Source of the DNA: Psychrobacter urativorans
GTDB lineage: Bacteria; Pseudomonadota; Gammaproteobacteria; Pseudomonadales; Moraxellaceae
Length of the DNA: 64,000 nucleotides
Direction of reading: 5' to 3'
Assembly: GCF_001298525.1 (NCBI RefSeq)
Contig: NZ_CP012678.1
Coordinates: 434,001 to 498,000 of the forward strand
Shown here in pieces: positions 36,514 to 46,878 of the stretch. Every line of letters begins with the position of its first letter. Within the stretch, counting starts at the first letter, position 1. The translations under genes were made by a program, and so were the position numbers. The notes under the pieces were generated by a model. It saw nothing but the letters and a program-made list of their open reading frames with translations. It had not been told where the DNA came from and made no database searches.

Positions 36514-37512
36514 TCAGTGATTCAGTTCAGGCATGGGCGCACTACGCACAATAACCAGCGCCATACGTCCTGTGGCTGGCTGCTGCAAATGTGTCTGACG
36601 CCGATAAGAATAATAATGAGGGTCAGCATAACTACAATCAATGGCGGCATCATTGCATACGGTGATGCCTGCCGCTAGTAATTGCTCATGAGCAAGCTTT
36701 GGTAAATTTAGCTTTATTTTATGCTCACCGACTATCGTTTTAATATTGTCAATATTTTCACTGACCGGTTTATCGATGCTCTTATCTAAAGATTCAGCCT
36801 TCATATTTTTATCAGCAGATATAGAAAATAACGCTGCAAAATTCTGAATATGGGCTGCTGGTAACAATTTATTCTCTATGCAACCTGCTAGTAGCTTGTC
36901 ACAAACCTGACTACCCACTTCATATTGCGCTTGGCTAATACAAACCCCAATCCATGCCACGATTTGACCCGTTTCGGTAAAACGCTCAGCGGTAGCTTTA
37001 ATAACCCCACATGCTAAGCCTTGCCAGCCCGCATGAATTGCCGCTACTTGTCCGCTTGTTGGTTGATATAACACAATCGGTACACAGTCAGCAGTCATAA
37101 TGGCTAAGCCCACTTTATCTTGCTGGCTGACTATCGCATCGGCATCCATAGGACGCATAGTTAGCTTATCCGCATCAATATCATGAATCTGTTTACCGTG
37201 AACTTGATTGACCCAATGTAAGCTGTTAATAGATAAATGATGCTGTATTGCCAGTTGCTCATTAATCGTGGCTAGTAAACGCATACGGTTGTCTAAAACT
37301 TTTGAGGGGTTATCATTGACATGCAAACCTAAGTTAAGCTCGCCATAACTTGCTTGACCTGTTTGACACATTTTCTGGATTTCTGTGGTCGCTTCTGTAG
37401 TCGCCATAGCAACATCGCTGCGTTCAGTTACCGTATGTGCAACCGCTGATGTTTGAAAAACAGTCACCTCACCAAGCTGCGCAAGCATGGTCATAGGAAA
37501 GGTATTGGTCAT
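36514..37512 (-). CDS. pgeF: Multicopper-type laccase-domain purine nucleoside phosphorylase (YfiH/PgeF)
   Basis: A 332-residue member of the YfiH/DUF152 family. The metal-binding histidine of WVNQVHGKQ, the cysteine of MTADCVPIVL and the histidine of AIHAGWQGLA are all present. Family members cleave or deaminate purine nucleosides and edit peptidoglycan precursors. It is longer than the roughly 240-residue E. coli protein because of an N-terminal extension and an insert near residues 225-265 rich in Lys, Asp and Ser. It lies 90 bases after rluD on the same strand, matching the rluD-yfiH order known in other gammaproteobacteria. Confidence 0.9.
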   Translation of the reverse strand: MTNTFPMTMLAQLGEVTVFQTSAVAHTVTERSDVAMATTEATTEIQKMCQTGQASYGELNLGLHVNDNPSKVLDNRMRLLATINEQLAIQHHLSINSLHWVNQVHGKQIHDIDADKLTMRPMDADAIVSQQDKVGLAIMTADCVPIVLYQPTSGQVAAIHAGWQGLACGVIKATAERFTETGQIVAWIGVCISQAQYEVGSQVCDKLLAGCIENKLLPAAHIQNFAALFSISADKNMKAESLDKSIDKPVSENIDNIKTIVGEHKIKLNLPKLAHEQLLAAGITVCNDAAIDCSYADPHYYSYRRQTHLQQPATGRMALVIVRSAPMPELNH

Positions 37513-37602
37513 GGCTTTATTACCGTCATTTATCTCGTCTCATTCATTCAATATATCGTCTACTTGCAACTATTTAAGCCATAAGTAGGTTATTACCATT
37601 AC

Positions 37603-38880
37603 TTATTCTACGTCATAGCCGTCACTTAACACCGCTATCAGTTTTTGCATGTCTTCTGGTATTGGCGTCGTAACTTCGATATCTTCGCCAGTGGTCGGAT
37701 GAACAAAACCCAACGCATAAGCATGTAACGCCTGACGCGAGAACTGACCAATAGCTTGGCGCTGCTGTTCTGTCAAGCCAGCACGCAACTGACGACGACC
37801 GCCATACACACGGTCACCGACGATTGGATAAGTGATATGACTGAGATGCACACGAATTTGATGCGTACGTCCGGTCTCAAGCGCAATATCTAATAGACAA
37901 TAATTGTCATTTAACGGCGTAACGGTTAATAAATGGGTAACTGCCTCGCGTCCAGCCGTCATCACCGTCATTTTGGTACGTTGATTACGGTGACGACCAA
38001 TGGGCGCATCGATACGACGATGACGCATTAAGCTTGCCTGATCTCCTGCGACCACACACTGATAATGACGATAAACCGCCTTATCTTTTAACTGCTCCAT
38101 CAACGCCATTTGTGCGGGCTTGGTTTTACCAATAAGCAATAACCCTGAAGTGTCTTTATCAATACGATGTACCAGACCCGCTCTTGGTAAGTGATGCTGC
38201 TGCGGATAGTGATATAACAAGGCATTAACCAACGTACCTGTCTGGTTGCCAGCACCTGGATGCACCACCATACCGACTGGTTTATTAATGACCAATACCG
38301 CATCATCTTCATACACCACATCAATGTCGATATTTTCTGGTAAATCTTGGCTATGCTGTTGCAACGTCGTGGATAAATGCAGAACATCAGCAGGTTTGAC
38401 GCGGTATTTTGACTTTTGCGCGCTGCCGTTGCACAGTAAGCTGCCATCAGCAATCCAACCTTGCAATTGAGCACGCGAAAAATCAGTGAAGACCAATGAC
38501 GCGACTTTATCAATACGTAAGCCACTTTCATTATCAACCACCGTATGCGTCATATCAATCACGTCTGGAAGGGCTATGCTTAATTCAGGTATGTCATCGT
38601 CTTGCGCATCATCGAAGCCATCGTCATCAAATGATAGATTTTCGGTATCAAGTGACTCATTATTTAAGTCGTCATGGTCGTCATATAAGTCGTCATCATT
38701 TAGTAACTCGTCTTCAGTTCCTAAATAATACTCATCTTGAGTGGATAGTTTTTGCGTTGATAAACCGGTATCTAACGACTGATTTGGTGATAATTTTGTG
38801 GTCATAGCATCATTATTCATGGCAAATTCATATGTGGCAAAGTCACAATTGTGGACTTTATAAAAAGATAGATAGACCAT
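37603..38880 (-). CDS. rluD: 23S rRNA pseudouridine synthase RluD
   Basis: A 425-residue pseudouridine synthase that modifies helix 69 of 23S rRNA (family knowledge). It has an S4 RNA-binding domain near residues 117-165 (LRIDKVASLVF) and the catalytic aspartate motif HRIDKDTSGLL near 238. About 100 residues before the S4 domain are absent from the E. coli enzyme and are very acidic, with runs such as LNDDDLYDDHDD. The start is uncertain: no good ribosome binding site precedes 38880, 38820 or 38805. The promoter at 38932-38959 is compatible with the longest form. It is divergent from bamD, as in E. coli. Confidence 0.92.
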   Translation of the reverse strand: MVYLSFYKVHNCDFATYEFAMNNDAMTTKLSPNQSLDTGLSTQKLSTQDEYYLGTEDELLNDDDLYDDHDDLNNESLDTENLSFDDDGFDDAQDDDIPELSIALPDVIDMTHTVVDNESGLRIDKVASLVFTDFSRAQLQGWIADGSLLCNGSAQKSKYRVKPADVLHLSTTLQQHSQDLPENIDIDVVYEDDAVLVINKPVGMVVHPGAGNQTGTLVNALLYHYPQQHHLPRAGLVHRIDKDTSGLLLIGKTKPAQMALMEQLKDKAVYRHYQCVVAGDQASLMRHRRIDAPIGRHRNQRTKMTVMTAGREAVTHLLTVTPLNDNYCLLDIALETGRTHQIRVHLSHITYPIVGDRVYGGRRQLRAGLTEQQRQAIGQFSRQALHAYALGFVHPTTGEDIEVTTPIPEDMQKLIAVLSDGYDVE

Positions 38881-38931
38881 TTTTTGCGATTAAAAATATT
38901 AATAACCAAAACAAAAAATAGGTCTAATGTC

Positions 38932-38959
38932 TCTATAGTGTAGCACGCTACGCGCTCAA
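38932..38959 (-). promoter_or_regulatory. rluD promoter
   Basis: Read leftward, TTGAGC (38954-38959) and TATAGA (38932-38937) are spaced 16 bases apart, placing the transcript start about 45 bases before the longest rluD frame. Confidence 0.5.
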
Positions 38960-39334
38960 GCCCTATAGTGGTGCACGGGTATCTGTCCTCTTCTAGTTAT
39001 TAATTACGAACACATTTTTTTAATTACTAACCAAATGATTGACCTGAGCGAATAGGACGGCGCGCTTAATCCTATAACTTCGGTAGGTATTGATAGTTAT
39101 TTATCAGTTTAAACACATTGCTCATCCTCCATGACCGCTGAGCGTGCTAAACTGTAGAAAATTATTGTGCTGTCATAAACGCTTGCCTAATAACTACAAA
39201 TTAGCTGACGAAAAAATAGACGAGCCATGCTTTATTCTATAAAGTAGGCAATATTTTGTGTGTTGTGCTGTGACAGACATCCGCAATCAGGTGTAGTTAA
39301 TGGATTCATTGCTACCTTGATAAGCCTTTTATTT

Positions 39335-39362
39335 TTGACCATTAACTGTTCTATAGCATGAT
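39335..39362 (+). promoter_or_regulatory. Candidate bamD promoter
   Basis: TTGACC (39335-39340) and CATGAT (39357-39362) are spaced 16 bases apart, about 40 bases before the bamD ATG. TTGATA (39317) with CATTAA (39340) is an alternative. Confidence 0.3.
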
Positions 39363-39400
39363 AGCGCCATTGCTATTATGCGTCTTGTGCGGAGAGAAGT

Positions 39401-40474
39401 ATGCGCCCTGTTGGCAACACGTTTATCAAACTATCATCAGTCACTCTATTGGCATTAAGTGTCAACTTGGTTGGCTGTCAGACTTTCAAAAACCTGACCA
39501 ATAAAAACGTCGATACGATAGAAACTGCCGAGAAGTCAGAGCAAGGCTACTATAGTGACGCCATTGCTCAAATCGATAAAGAACGCTATACGCAAGCGAT
39601 TGAAGACTTGAACAATCTGCGTACCTTTTATCCTACTGGACAGTATGCGGAACAAGCATTGCTTGATATCATGTATGCGCAATATGCAAGTGGTACTTAC
39701 GAGACCGCAGCCGCTAGCGCTGAGCAGTTTATTCGCCTCTATCCTTCTAACCCGCAAGTCAGCTACGCGTATTATGTACGTGGTGTCGCTAATATGCAGG
39801 GTTCAGCTGAAGGCATTAAGCTGTTTAAAACCAATCAAGCCAAACGCGATACTTCCTATTATCGGTTAGCGTTTGCCAACCTCCAAGAGCTGATTAATAA
39901 ATATCCAAATAGTCCCTATGCACCAGATGCCGCACAACGGATGACTTTTATTTATAATCAATTTGCCGAAAGCGAGCTGACCGCTGCTAACTGGTATATT
40001 AAACGTGAAGCGTATGTTGCCGCCGTTAACCGTGCTAAATGGGTATTCCAATATTATCCGCTCAGTGAATCAGTGCCTGAAGCCATTGCTATTTTGGCTT
40101 ATAGCAATCAACAGTTGGGACTAACTGACTTATCACAAGACTATAAAAAGCTGCTACAAATCAACTATCCAAACTGGCTAACGAGTGATGGACGCGTCAA
40201 GCTGAATACGAAAGCCGACCGCACTTGGCTGAATAAATTAACCTTTGGACAGCTTGGTCGTGCCAGCATGAAAGATGCATCGGTGGCGGATGGTCAATAT
40301 AGTGGCGCGACCAAAACGCAAATGATTTATAACGCCACTCAACTAAGATTACCAAGTGCCAATACTGCTGGTGCACCTAATGCTGAAGCGCCACTTGCCG
40401 CACCAACCAGTCGCGGCGGTCTGCGCTTAGGTGAGATTAGTAAAGATAGCGCCGATGTGAATGACAGTAATTAA
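39401..40474 (+). CDS. bamD: Outer membrane assembly lipoprotein BamD
   Basis: A 357-residue outer-membrane lipoprotein of the BAM complex, which inserts beta-barrel proteins. The signal peptide ends in lipobox LVGC (Cys near residue 26). TPR-like helical repeats follow (YTQAIEDLNNLRTFYP and AAASAEQFIRLYPSNPQ are typical). A C-terminal tail of about 110 residues, Ala/Gly/Ser-rich, extends beyond the roughly 245-residue E. coli protein. The start has GGAGAG before the ATG. It is divergent from rluD. Confidence 0.94.
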   Translation: MRPVGNTFIKLSSVTLLALSVNLVGCQTFKNLTNKNVDTIETAEKSEQGYYSDAIAQIDKERYTQAIEDLNNLRTFYPTGQYAEQALLDIMYAQYASGTYETAAASAEQFIRLYPSNPQVSYAYYVRGVANMQGSAEGIKLFKTNQAKRDTSYYRLAFANLQELINKYPNSPYAPDAAQRMTFIYNQFAESELTAANWYIKREAYVAAVNRAKWVFQYYPLSESVPEAIAILAYSNQQLGLTDLSQDYKKLLQINYPNWLTSDGRVKLNTKADRTWLNKLTFGQLGRASMKDASVADGQYSGATKTQMIYNATQLRLPSANTAGAPNAEAPLAAPTSRGGLRLGEISKDSADVNDSN

Positions 40475-40527
40475 TACCCATTAACCAACAGTCATCATTA
40501 TAGTACAGTCGATAAATCAGGATACTT

Positions 40528-40557
40528 AATAAGGTCAACTATGTAGTTGACCTTATT
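40528..40557 (+). terminator. bamD terminator
   Basis: A perfect 14-base inverted repeat (40528-40541 and 40544-40557) runs into a T tract. It lies between bamD and dnaG. Confidence 0.8.
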
Positions 40558-40620
40558 TTTCTGTCTTTGTTCTACTGTTTTTGTTCCACTATCATTGTCT
40601 TATGGTAAATTATTTTTTGC

Positions 40621-42852
40621 ATGAGTATTCCCAACCATATTCTTGAACAATTAAACAGCCAAGCTGACCTTGTCAGTATCATTGGTCGTCATACCACGCT
40701 TAAACGTGCAGGTAGTGAATATAAGGGATGCTGTCCGTTTCATGGCGAAAAGTCGCCTTCATTTTATGTGAATCCACAAAAAAATATTTACCACTGCTTT
40801 GGCTGTAGTGTTGGCGGTAACGCCATCAGCTTTTTGCGCGATTATGAAAATTTAACCTTTGTTGAAGCGGTCAACGAGCTGTCAAAACAAACGGGCATCG
40901 AAGTACCCAAAGAAGAACACCAAAACGTGCGCTATCAACGCACGAAAGCTAAACCCACTCCGAAACCTGTTGCATCACCGGCAGTATCTAACCCATCACT
41001 TAGCATTAAAAATCCGGTTCAAACTATTGATGTGCCTTCTATCGGCTCAACTTTAGACCATCAGCATCAGTCACAACAGCAGCCAAATTATGATAGTAAT
41101 GACTATGCAGATTATTCAGCATTAGACAGTTATGATTCAGATAATTATAATTCGATGCCTTATATGGGTGATGGTTATGGCGATAGCTATGCTGACACTT
41201 ATACTGATAACCACGACACTGATTATAGTTCAGAACATCAAAACAACTATCAGAATGAACATCAAGGTGAGCATAGTTATCCGCCAGATGATGCTATGTA
41301 TACAGGCTTTGATAGCGGTAGCGTAGATAATATAGTTCATGATAAAGACGGTAATTTATACGAATTACTGACCCAAATTCAGCAATTTTATCAGCAGAGT
41401 TTAACGACGCATCCGCACGCCCTGCATTACTTTAAATCACGCGGTATTACTGAACAAAGCTTAGAGATTTTTGGTCTTGGCTATGCGCCCTTTGGTTGGC
41501 AGCATCTTGAGCACGCCTTTCCACAAGATATCGAAGGTCTTAAAGCCCTTGGTTTGGTGCGTCAATCAGAGTCTGGGCGCGATTATGACTTGCTGCGGGA
41601 TAGGATTATCTTTCCGATTAGAGATAATCAGGGTCGCACGATTGGCTTTGGCGGTCGCGCTTTAGATGATGAAGTAAAGCCCAAATATATCAACTCGTCT
41701 GACTCGCCCGTTTTCCATAAACAGCACGTATTATATGGCTACTATGAATCGCGCCAGCAACGCGCCAATGACTGGCTAGTAGTCGAAGGCTATATGGATG
41801 TCATTGCCTTACATCAAGCGGGTATTTATGGCGCAGTAGCGTCGATGGGCACGGCGATTAACGAGAGCCAAATCTCACGCTTACTCACGCTGAATCCAAC
41901 GTTAACCTTAAGCTTTGATGGTGATAGTGCCGGACAAAAAGCGGCTTGGCGAACTTTAGAGATCGCCTTGCCCGTGCTTAGCGACGATAAAGAATTGCGC
42001 TTTTTAACCTTACCCAACAATCATGACCCTGATACCTTTATTAAGAGTAATGGCGCAGATGCCATGCGTGAGCAAATCTCCAATGCCATGCCACTCTCGC
42101 AATATATCTTTGCTTATTTAAGTGAGCGTCACGACTTATCCTTGGTGGAAGGCAAAGCCAAGCTCATGTCACAAGTGCGTGCATTGACGGCGGCACTACC
42201 TAAAGGCAGCAGTTTTCGCTACTTGCTCAACAATGATATTTATCAAAAGCTTGGTGGCAAACGCAGCCAAAACAGTGAAGCAAAAGATGCCTTATTAAAT
42301 TTTGATGGTGATATGACCATCAGTCAGCAATTACAGCTGTGTTTTTTGTTTCAACCACGGGCGCTACGTGATGACCCTATCGAGGCAATTTGGCGGCAGG
42401 CGGGTATTGATCGCTTAGCGTTGCCAGCCCATATTAAACAAAGAGCTCCTGCTGACGCCAATCGCCCGATGGCATGGGAAGACCTGCAAGATGCCGCCCT
42501 ATTTGATGTGGTCAGCACTATTCAACGCTGTTCGTCTTACTTACCGCCCGATGTGAATGGCGCGGCACATTTTATCTTATCCAATCTTAACCCCAGTACT
42601 CAAGAGCCTCTTAGCCGAAGTTGGGGTGCATTTTATAAAACTCTAACTGCCAGAAATATTATGAGCTTAGATGAGCAAATTGAAAATTTAGTGCTGCAAC
42701 TGATGAATAATGGTATGCAAAAAAAGATGAAAGCGCTGATAAAAAATCCAGATACTATCAAGCAGTTTATTGTGAATAAGCAGACGCAGTTATTAAGTGA
42801 TTGGTTAAGGGCGCAGCAAGCAGAACAATCAGCGCAAATGATAATCGTGTAA
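40621..42852 (+). CDS. dnaG: DNA primase DnaG with low-complexity insert
   Basis: A 743-residue replication primase. The CHC2 zinc site is C38, H41, C59, C62. The TOPRIM core has VEGYMDV near residue 389 and SFDGDSAGQKAAW near 431, and a C-terminal DnaB-binding region follows. Between the zinc domain and the RNA polymerase core (about residues 110-240) there is a long insert rich in Asp, Tyr, Asn, Gln, Ser and His with many DxY and YxDx repeats. This explains the length against about 580 residues in E. coli. The gene is followed by rpoD, preserving the dnaG-rpoD order, but rpsU is not in front. Confidence 0.96.
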   Translation: MSIPNHILEQLNSQADLVSIIGRHTTLKRAGSEYKGCCPFHGEKSPSFYVNPQKNIYHCFGCSVGGNAISFLRDYENLTFVEAVNELSKQTGIEVPKEEHQNVRYQRTKAKPTPKPVASPAVSNPSLSIKNPVQTIDVPSIGSTLDHQHQSQQQPNYDSNDYADYSALDSYDSDNYNSMPYMGDGYGDSYADTYTDNHDTDYSSEHQNNYQNEHQGEHSYPPDDAMYTGFDSGSVDNIVHDKDGNLYELLTQIQQFYQQSLTTHPHALHYFKSRGITEQSLEIFGLGYAPFGWQHLEHAFPQDIEGLKALGLVRQSESGRDYDLLRDRIIFPIRDNQGRTIGFGGRALDDEVKPKYINSSDSPVFHKQHVLYGYYESRQQRANDWLVVEGYMDVIALHQAGIYGAVASMGTAINESQISRLLTLNPTLTLSFDGDSAGQKAAWRTLEIALPVLSDDKELRFLTLPNNHDPDTFIKSNGADAMREQISNAMPLSQYIFAYLSERHDLSLVEGKAKLMSQVRALTAALPKGSSFRYLLNNDIYQKLGGKRSQNSEAKDALLNFDGDMTISQQLQLCFLFQPRALRDDPIEAIWRQAGIDRLALPAHIKQRAPADANRPMAWEDLQDAALFDVVSTIQRCSSYLPPDVNGAAHFILSNLNPSTQEPLSRSWGAFYKTLTARNIMSLDEQIENLVLQLMNNGMQKKMKALIKNPDTIKQFIVNKQTQLLSDWLRAQQAEQSAQMIIV

Positions 42853-43407
42853 AAAGTGTTTTGGCTGTTTTTCCTAACTTTGGATTTATTTTGCATAAAT
42901 AGTTGTTCAGATTATTACTTATAATGGCGTAGCCCTTTAAAACTATACGCCTTGACCCCATTATTTATCATTATGCCCAATTAGCATTGATTAAAAACTT
43001 AAAATAGATAGCAGATTATAACGGTTCATAAGCGCTCTGACGGATAGCCATAGTCTGGATAATAGAGACTGTGTTAAAATATGCCGCTGTCATGGTTAGT
43101 ATCTGTTGGTACTGCCTGTTAATGACGACTTTTTTTAGCATTTTAATTTTTTAGGGTTTTCATAATGAACATTTACCCTAGCACTCATATTTTTTAAAGA
43201 CTATTTTTATGATTTAAGTACATTTTTGAATTATTTTATGATTTAAGCTTTTATATTTTTGAATTTTACTAATATCCATCTATTTTTATTATTAATGATA
43301 CGCCTGACGTTTTTTGGTCACCATATAGAGTCGACCAACGCCCGCCCCGCATCACGTTTCAGCAGGTCATGTAATGAAGATTCCCGACGCAAACAAAGTG
43401 AGTATTT
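42853..43407. other. dnaG-rpoD intergenic region
   Basis: A 555-base spacer. A short GGCGTA/TACGCC hairpin near 42924-42950 lacks a T tract. The rest is AT-rich and probably holds rpoD promoters, none of which stands out. No gene is seen. Confidence 0.55.
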
Positions 43408-45327
43408 ATGAACGATAAGTCAGTTTCTAAGTCCACATCTCAACTGGCCACCTTAATCCAAATGGGTAAAGAGCAAGGGTATCTGACCTATGCTGAGGTG
43501 AATGATCAGTTGCCTGACTCGATCACAGAAAGTGATCAAATCGAAGATATCGTGCAGATGTTAACCGACGTTGGTATCAAAATCTTTGAATCCGCGCCTG
43601 ATGCTGATGACATCTTGATGAACGATGATTCTAATGATGATGAATCGGCAGCAGACGAAGCCGCCGCCGTATTGGCAGCGGTTGAAACCGATCCGGGTCG
43701 TACCACTGACCCTGTGCGTATGTATATGCGCGAGATGGGTACGGTTGACTTGCTGACCCGTGAAGGCGAAATTGCCATTGCCAAGCGTATCGAAGAAGGT
43801 ATTCGTGACGTTCAGCACGCCATGTCTTATTGGCCGGGAACGGTGCAATTTGTACTAGATGAATATCAAAAAGTACAAGATGGCGAAAAGAAACTTTCTG
43901 ACGTTATTACTGGCTTTTTAGATCCTGAGACTGAGGAAGACAAAGCGGCAACGTTAGCTGCGAAAGAGGCAGCAAAAGAAGAAGCCGCCGCCGCGAAAGA
44001 AGAGAAATTTCCTGTCATTAAAGCAAAATCTAAAGCCAAAATCGACTTAGACGATGACGAGGAAGAAGAAGTAGAAGTGGCTGAAGACGACGATGCCGAA
44101 GAAGAAACTGGTGGTATCGATCCAGAAGAAGTGCGCCTGCGTTTAGAAGAAATCGAAGGCTTATTTATTACTGCTAAACAAGCGTTGCTCGATTATGGTC
44201 GTGGTAGCGTACAAGCAAGCGAAGCTTATGAACAGCTCGCCTGCCGCTTCATGATGCTCAAACTTAATAATCGCCTATCAGACCAAGTCATGGCAATTAT
44301 GCATGATGTGTATGACGACGTACGTAAGCAAGAACGTCAAATCATGCGTTTGGTGATTCGCCGTGGTCGTATGCCGCGTGAAGAATTCCGTAAGACCTTT
44401 CCAAGTAATGAAACCAACGTTGATTGGCTCACTGAACGTCTAAAAGGTAAGCCTGGCTTTGCCGCGACGTTAGAAAAAGTCACCGATGATGTAATTTTAC
44501 TGCAACGTGCTATTCGTGATTACGAGCATAAGCTCGACATGGAAATCCACGACATGAAAGACGTCGCTCGCCGTATGGCAGTTGGTGAAGCTAAAGCCCG
44601 CCGTGCTAAGAAAGAAATGGTTGAAGCCAACCTACGTCTGGTCATTTCAATTGCTAAAAAGTATACCAACCGTGGTCTTCAGTTCTTGGATTTAATTCAG
44701 GAAGGTAATATTGGCTTGATGAAAGCGGTAGATAAATTTGAATATCGCCGTGGTTATAAATTCTCAACCTATGCGACATGGTGGATTCGTCAGGCAATCA
44801 CCCGCTCTATCGCTGACCAAGCACGCACCATTCGTATTCCAGTGCATATGATTGAGACCATTAATAAAATTAATCGTGTCTCTCGTCAATTATTACAAGA
44901 AATGGGACGCGAGCCGACGCCTGAGGAATTAGGCGAACGCTTAGAGATGGATGAAGCTAAAGTCCGTAAAGTGCTTAAAATCGCTAAAGAACCGATCTCT
45001 ATGGAAACCCCTATCGGTGATGATGAAGATTCACACCTAGGCGATTTCATTGAAGATGGTACGATTTCAAGCCCTGTTGACGATGCGACGGCTGCTGGTC
45101 TACGTGAAGCGACGCGTGATGTACTTGGTAACTTAACGGAACGTGAAGCACGCGTGCTGAAAATGCGTTTTGGTATCGATATGCCAACCGATCATACGCT
45201 AGAGGAAGTCGGTAAGCAGTTCGATGTCACGCGTGAGCGTATTCGTCAGATTGAAGCAAAAGCTTTACGTAAATTACGTCATCCATCACGTTCTGAACAT
45301 TTGCGCTCGTTCCTTGAAAATGACTAG
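43408..45327 (+). CDS. rpoD: RNA polymerase primary sigma factor RpoD (sigma-70)
   Basis: A 639-residue housekeeping sigma factor. Region 1.1 is at the N-terminus, region 1.2 includes [11 protein letters not shown], and a non-conserved region with a strongly acidic run ([18 protein letters not shown]) lies near residues 211-230. Regions 2.3-2.4 ([16 protein letters not shown]) lie near 450, region 3 follows, and region 4.2 ([14 protein letters not shown]) lies near 609. A GTGAG motif precedes the ATG. It is transcribed in the same direction as dnaG but separated by a long spacer, so it probably has its own promoters. Confidence 0.98.
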   Translation: MNDKSVSKSTSQLATLIQMGKEQGYLTYAEVNDQLPDSITESDQIEDIVQMLTDVGIKIFESAPDADDILMNDDSNDDESAADEAAAVLAAVETDPGRTTDPVRMYMREMGTVDLLTREGEIAIAKRIEEGIRDVQHAMSYWPGTVQFVLDEYQKVQDGEKKLSDVITGFLDPETEEDKAATLAAKEAAKEEAAAAKEEKFPVIKAKSKAKIDLDDDEEEEVEVAEDDDAEEETGGIDPEEVRLRLEEIEGLFITAKQALLDYGRGSVQASEAYEQLACRFMMLKLNNRLSDQVMAIMHDVYDDVRKQERQIMRLVIRRGRMPREEFRKTFPSNETNVDWLTERLKGKPGFAATLEKVTDDVILLQRAIRDYEHKLDMEIHDMKDVARRMAVGEAKARRAKKEMVEANLRLVISIAKKYTNRGLQFLDLIQEGNIGLMKAVDKFEYRRGYKFSTYATWWIRQAITRSIADQARTIRIPVHMIETINKINRVSRQLLQEMGREPTPEELGERLEMDEAKVRKVLKIAKEPISMETPIGDDEDSHLGDFIEDGTISSPVDDATAAGLREATRDVLGNLTEREARVLKMRFGIDMPTDHTLEEVGKQFDVTRERIRQIEAKALRKLRHPSRSEHLRSFLEND

Positions 45328-45390
45328 TGGTCTGCTAAAGACACAGTTCAATAACTAAAAATTAAACTGCCATAGAAAAAATACCATAGA

Positions 45391-45416
45391 AAAAGCTGAG
45401 CGTGTCTCAGCTTTTT
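45391..45416 (+). terminator. rpoD terminator
   Basis: Arms AAAAGCTGAG/CTCAGCTTTT (45391-45400 and 45406-45415) with a 5-base loop run into a T tract. Confidence 0.85.
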
Positions 45417-45533
45417 TGTGCCTGTTAGATACTCTGTTTTTGGTATCATTTGGCTTAATTGAATACTCGCCCTATTTACAAAGTAATATAAATATTTTTC
45501 ATCAATACCATGTTAATAATTACGCATTAAACT

Positions 45534-46175
45534 TTACTCACACTCCGGCAGCCCATACTCAATCCTATCAACAACTGCATGACGCTGTTTAACAATCAAT
45601 CGATAGCCGTTAATCTCGCCGTTATATGGCAAATTACCTTTATACTTTTTATAATGCGCATGAATACACTGCTGCACTATTGATTCACGTTCTACATGAT
45701 GAAGTTTGGCAATGTCATCAGGCAGGTATACGTTCGCCTTACTAGCGGCAACGCCACGAGACATCCAATTTGCGCCCGCAGTAAACTTAAAATTAATAAC
45801 CGCTCGTAAACGATACTGAGATAGTGGATAAGGATAATTCGCTAAATCAAATTCTATTTGAGTAATATTGTCTGCAAACGTCTCGTATGGTATATCCAGC
45901 ACTATCAGCAAGGCTTTTAAGAATTCATGTGCAGAGAAGTACGTATCAACATCGCTCCCATTTAGTCCTAATATATCGCTAGACAATACATGACGCAGAC
46001 GGTCACAAGTTACTATGGTGTGTTGTTGAGGATAGCCCATTGCTTTGACGATATCTTGTGGGCGCAATTCAAGCTTGCCTATTTGACTGACAGCGTGTTT
46101 TGCCAAAGGATGACGAGGACTATAACGACTGGTATATTTAGAATAATTAAGATTTTGGCGGTTCATATTAGACAT
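45534..46175 (-). CDS. Hypothetical protein, 213 residues
   Basis: I do not recognise this protein. It has no signal peptide or membrane helix; its N-terminus is Asn/Tyr/Arg-rich, and the middle (LRPQDIVKAMGYPQQH, then CDRLRHVLSS) could be a small helical fold with a helix-turn-helix look, but this is weak. CAGGAG before the ATG supports translation. It lies 51 bases after the hydrolase gene and probably belongs to the same leftward unit of three genes. Confidence 0.65.
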   Translation of the reverse strand: MSNMNRQNLNYSKYTSRYSPRHPLAKHAVSQIGKLELRPQDIVKAMGYPQQHTIVTCDRLRHVLSSDILGLNGSDVDTYFSAHEFLKALLIVLDIPYETFADNITQIEFDLANYPYPLSQYRLRAVINFKFTAGANWMSRGVAASKANVYLPDDIAKLHHVERESIVQQCIHAHYKKYKGNLPYNGEINGYRLIVKQRHAVVDRIEYGLPECE

Positions 46176-46226
46176 AGCTGACTCCTGAACTTCGACAACA
46201 AGAATATGAGGTAAGCCAAATTGCGG

Positions 46227-46811
46227 TTAATCTTCACCATAAAACGTTGCCTCATCCATCCAAACTATAGGGTCTTCGCACAGATGGACTAGGTGATACC
46301 AAATATCTTCGCTACGCGCGATACGGTGATGACCACGCTCGAAATATTCCACTTCCCAGCTCTCAGGTAAGTTTACAAACGTACGTCTGGCGACTGCCAC
46401 ATCCAAAGACTCATCATCGACCTCTATCATCACTCGCATCAGCTCAGTGTTAGAGGTAGGAAAAGACAGTTTCATATCAGCCACCTCTGGAATACGATCG
46501 GCTAACATTTCACTGGGATAGATACAGGGCGCAATCAAGAGCGCACGCAAATTGTATTTATGGGCAAAATGATTGGCAAACCAACCGCCAAGCGAATGCC
46601 CCGCTAATACTACTCGAGGATATTGCTTCATTTTCTCTTGAATCAATGCGTCATAAATCTCAAAGACCTCCTCAAAGTTATCTCGATAATTAACGGTCTG
46701 GCAATATTTAGGCTCACGTTTAATACAAGTGTATTTACTGGTCTCATTGCTCGAATCTAAACCGTGGAAAAATAGTAAAAATGTGTCGTTATTCTCAATG
46801 GGAAACATCAT
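46227..46811 (-). CDS. Alpha/beta hydrolase (YqiA/UPF0227-type esterase)
   Basis: A 194-residue alpha/beta hydrolase. FFHGLDSSNETSKY near residue 14 is the oxyanion strand, LAGHSLGGWF near residue 71 holds the nucleophilic serine, and a late histidine in RGHHRIA fits the catalytic triad. Size and motif spacing resemble the small YqiA/YcfP esterases; the substrate is unknown. The start has AAGGAGAG upstream; the adjacent second ATG is equally possible. It is the middle gene of a leftward cluster. Confidence 0.75.
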   Translation of the reverse strand: MMFPIENNDTFLLFFHGLDSSNETSKYTCIKREPKYCQTVNYRDNFEEVFEIYDALIQEKMKQYPRVVLAGHSLGGWFANHFAHKYNLRALLIAPCIYPSEMLADRIPEVADMKLSFPTSNTELMRVMIEVDDESLDVAVARRTFVNLPESWEVEYFERGHHRIARSEDIWYHLVHLCEDPIVWMDEATFYGED

Positions 46812-46878
46812 AACTCTCTCCTTTTTAAGGATTATTTTTATTAATAGTCAATGGTTTAACGTATTGATATAGCTTAGC

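Larger units (their letters stand above)
38881..39400. other. Divergent rluD-bamD intergenic region
   Basis: A 520-base region with the rluD promoter on the left and a candidate bamD promoter on the right. No gene or stable RNA is recognised in between. Confidence 0.6.

Noticed and set aside
42924..42950. GGCGTA/TACGCC hairpin after dnaG as terminator
   Set aside because: Only six pairs with a long loop and no T tract on the transcribed strand.
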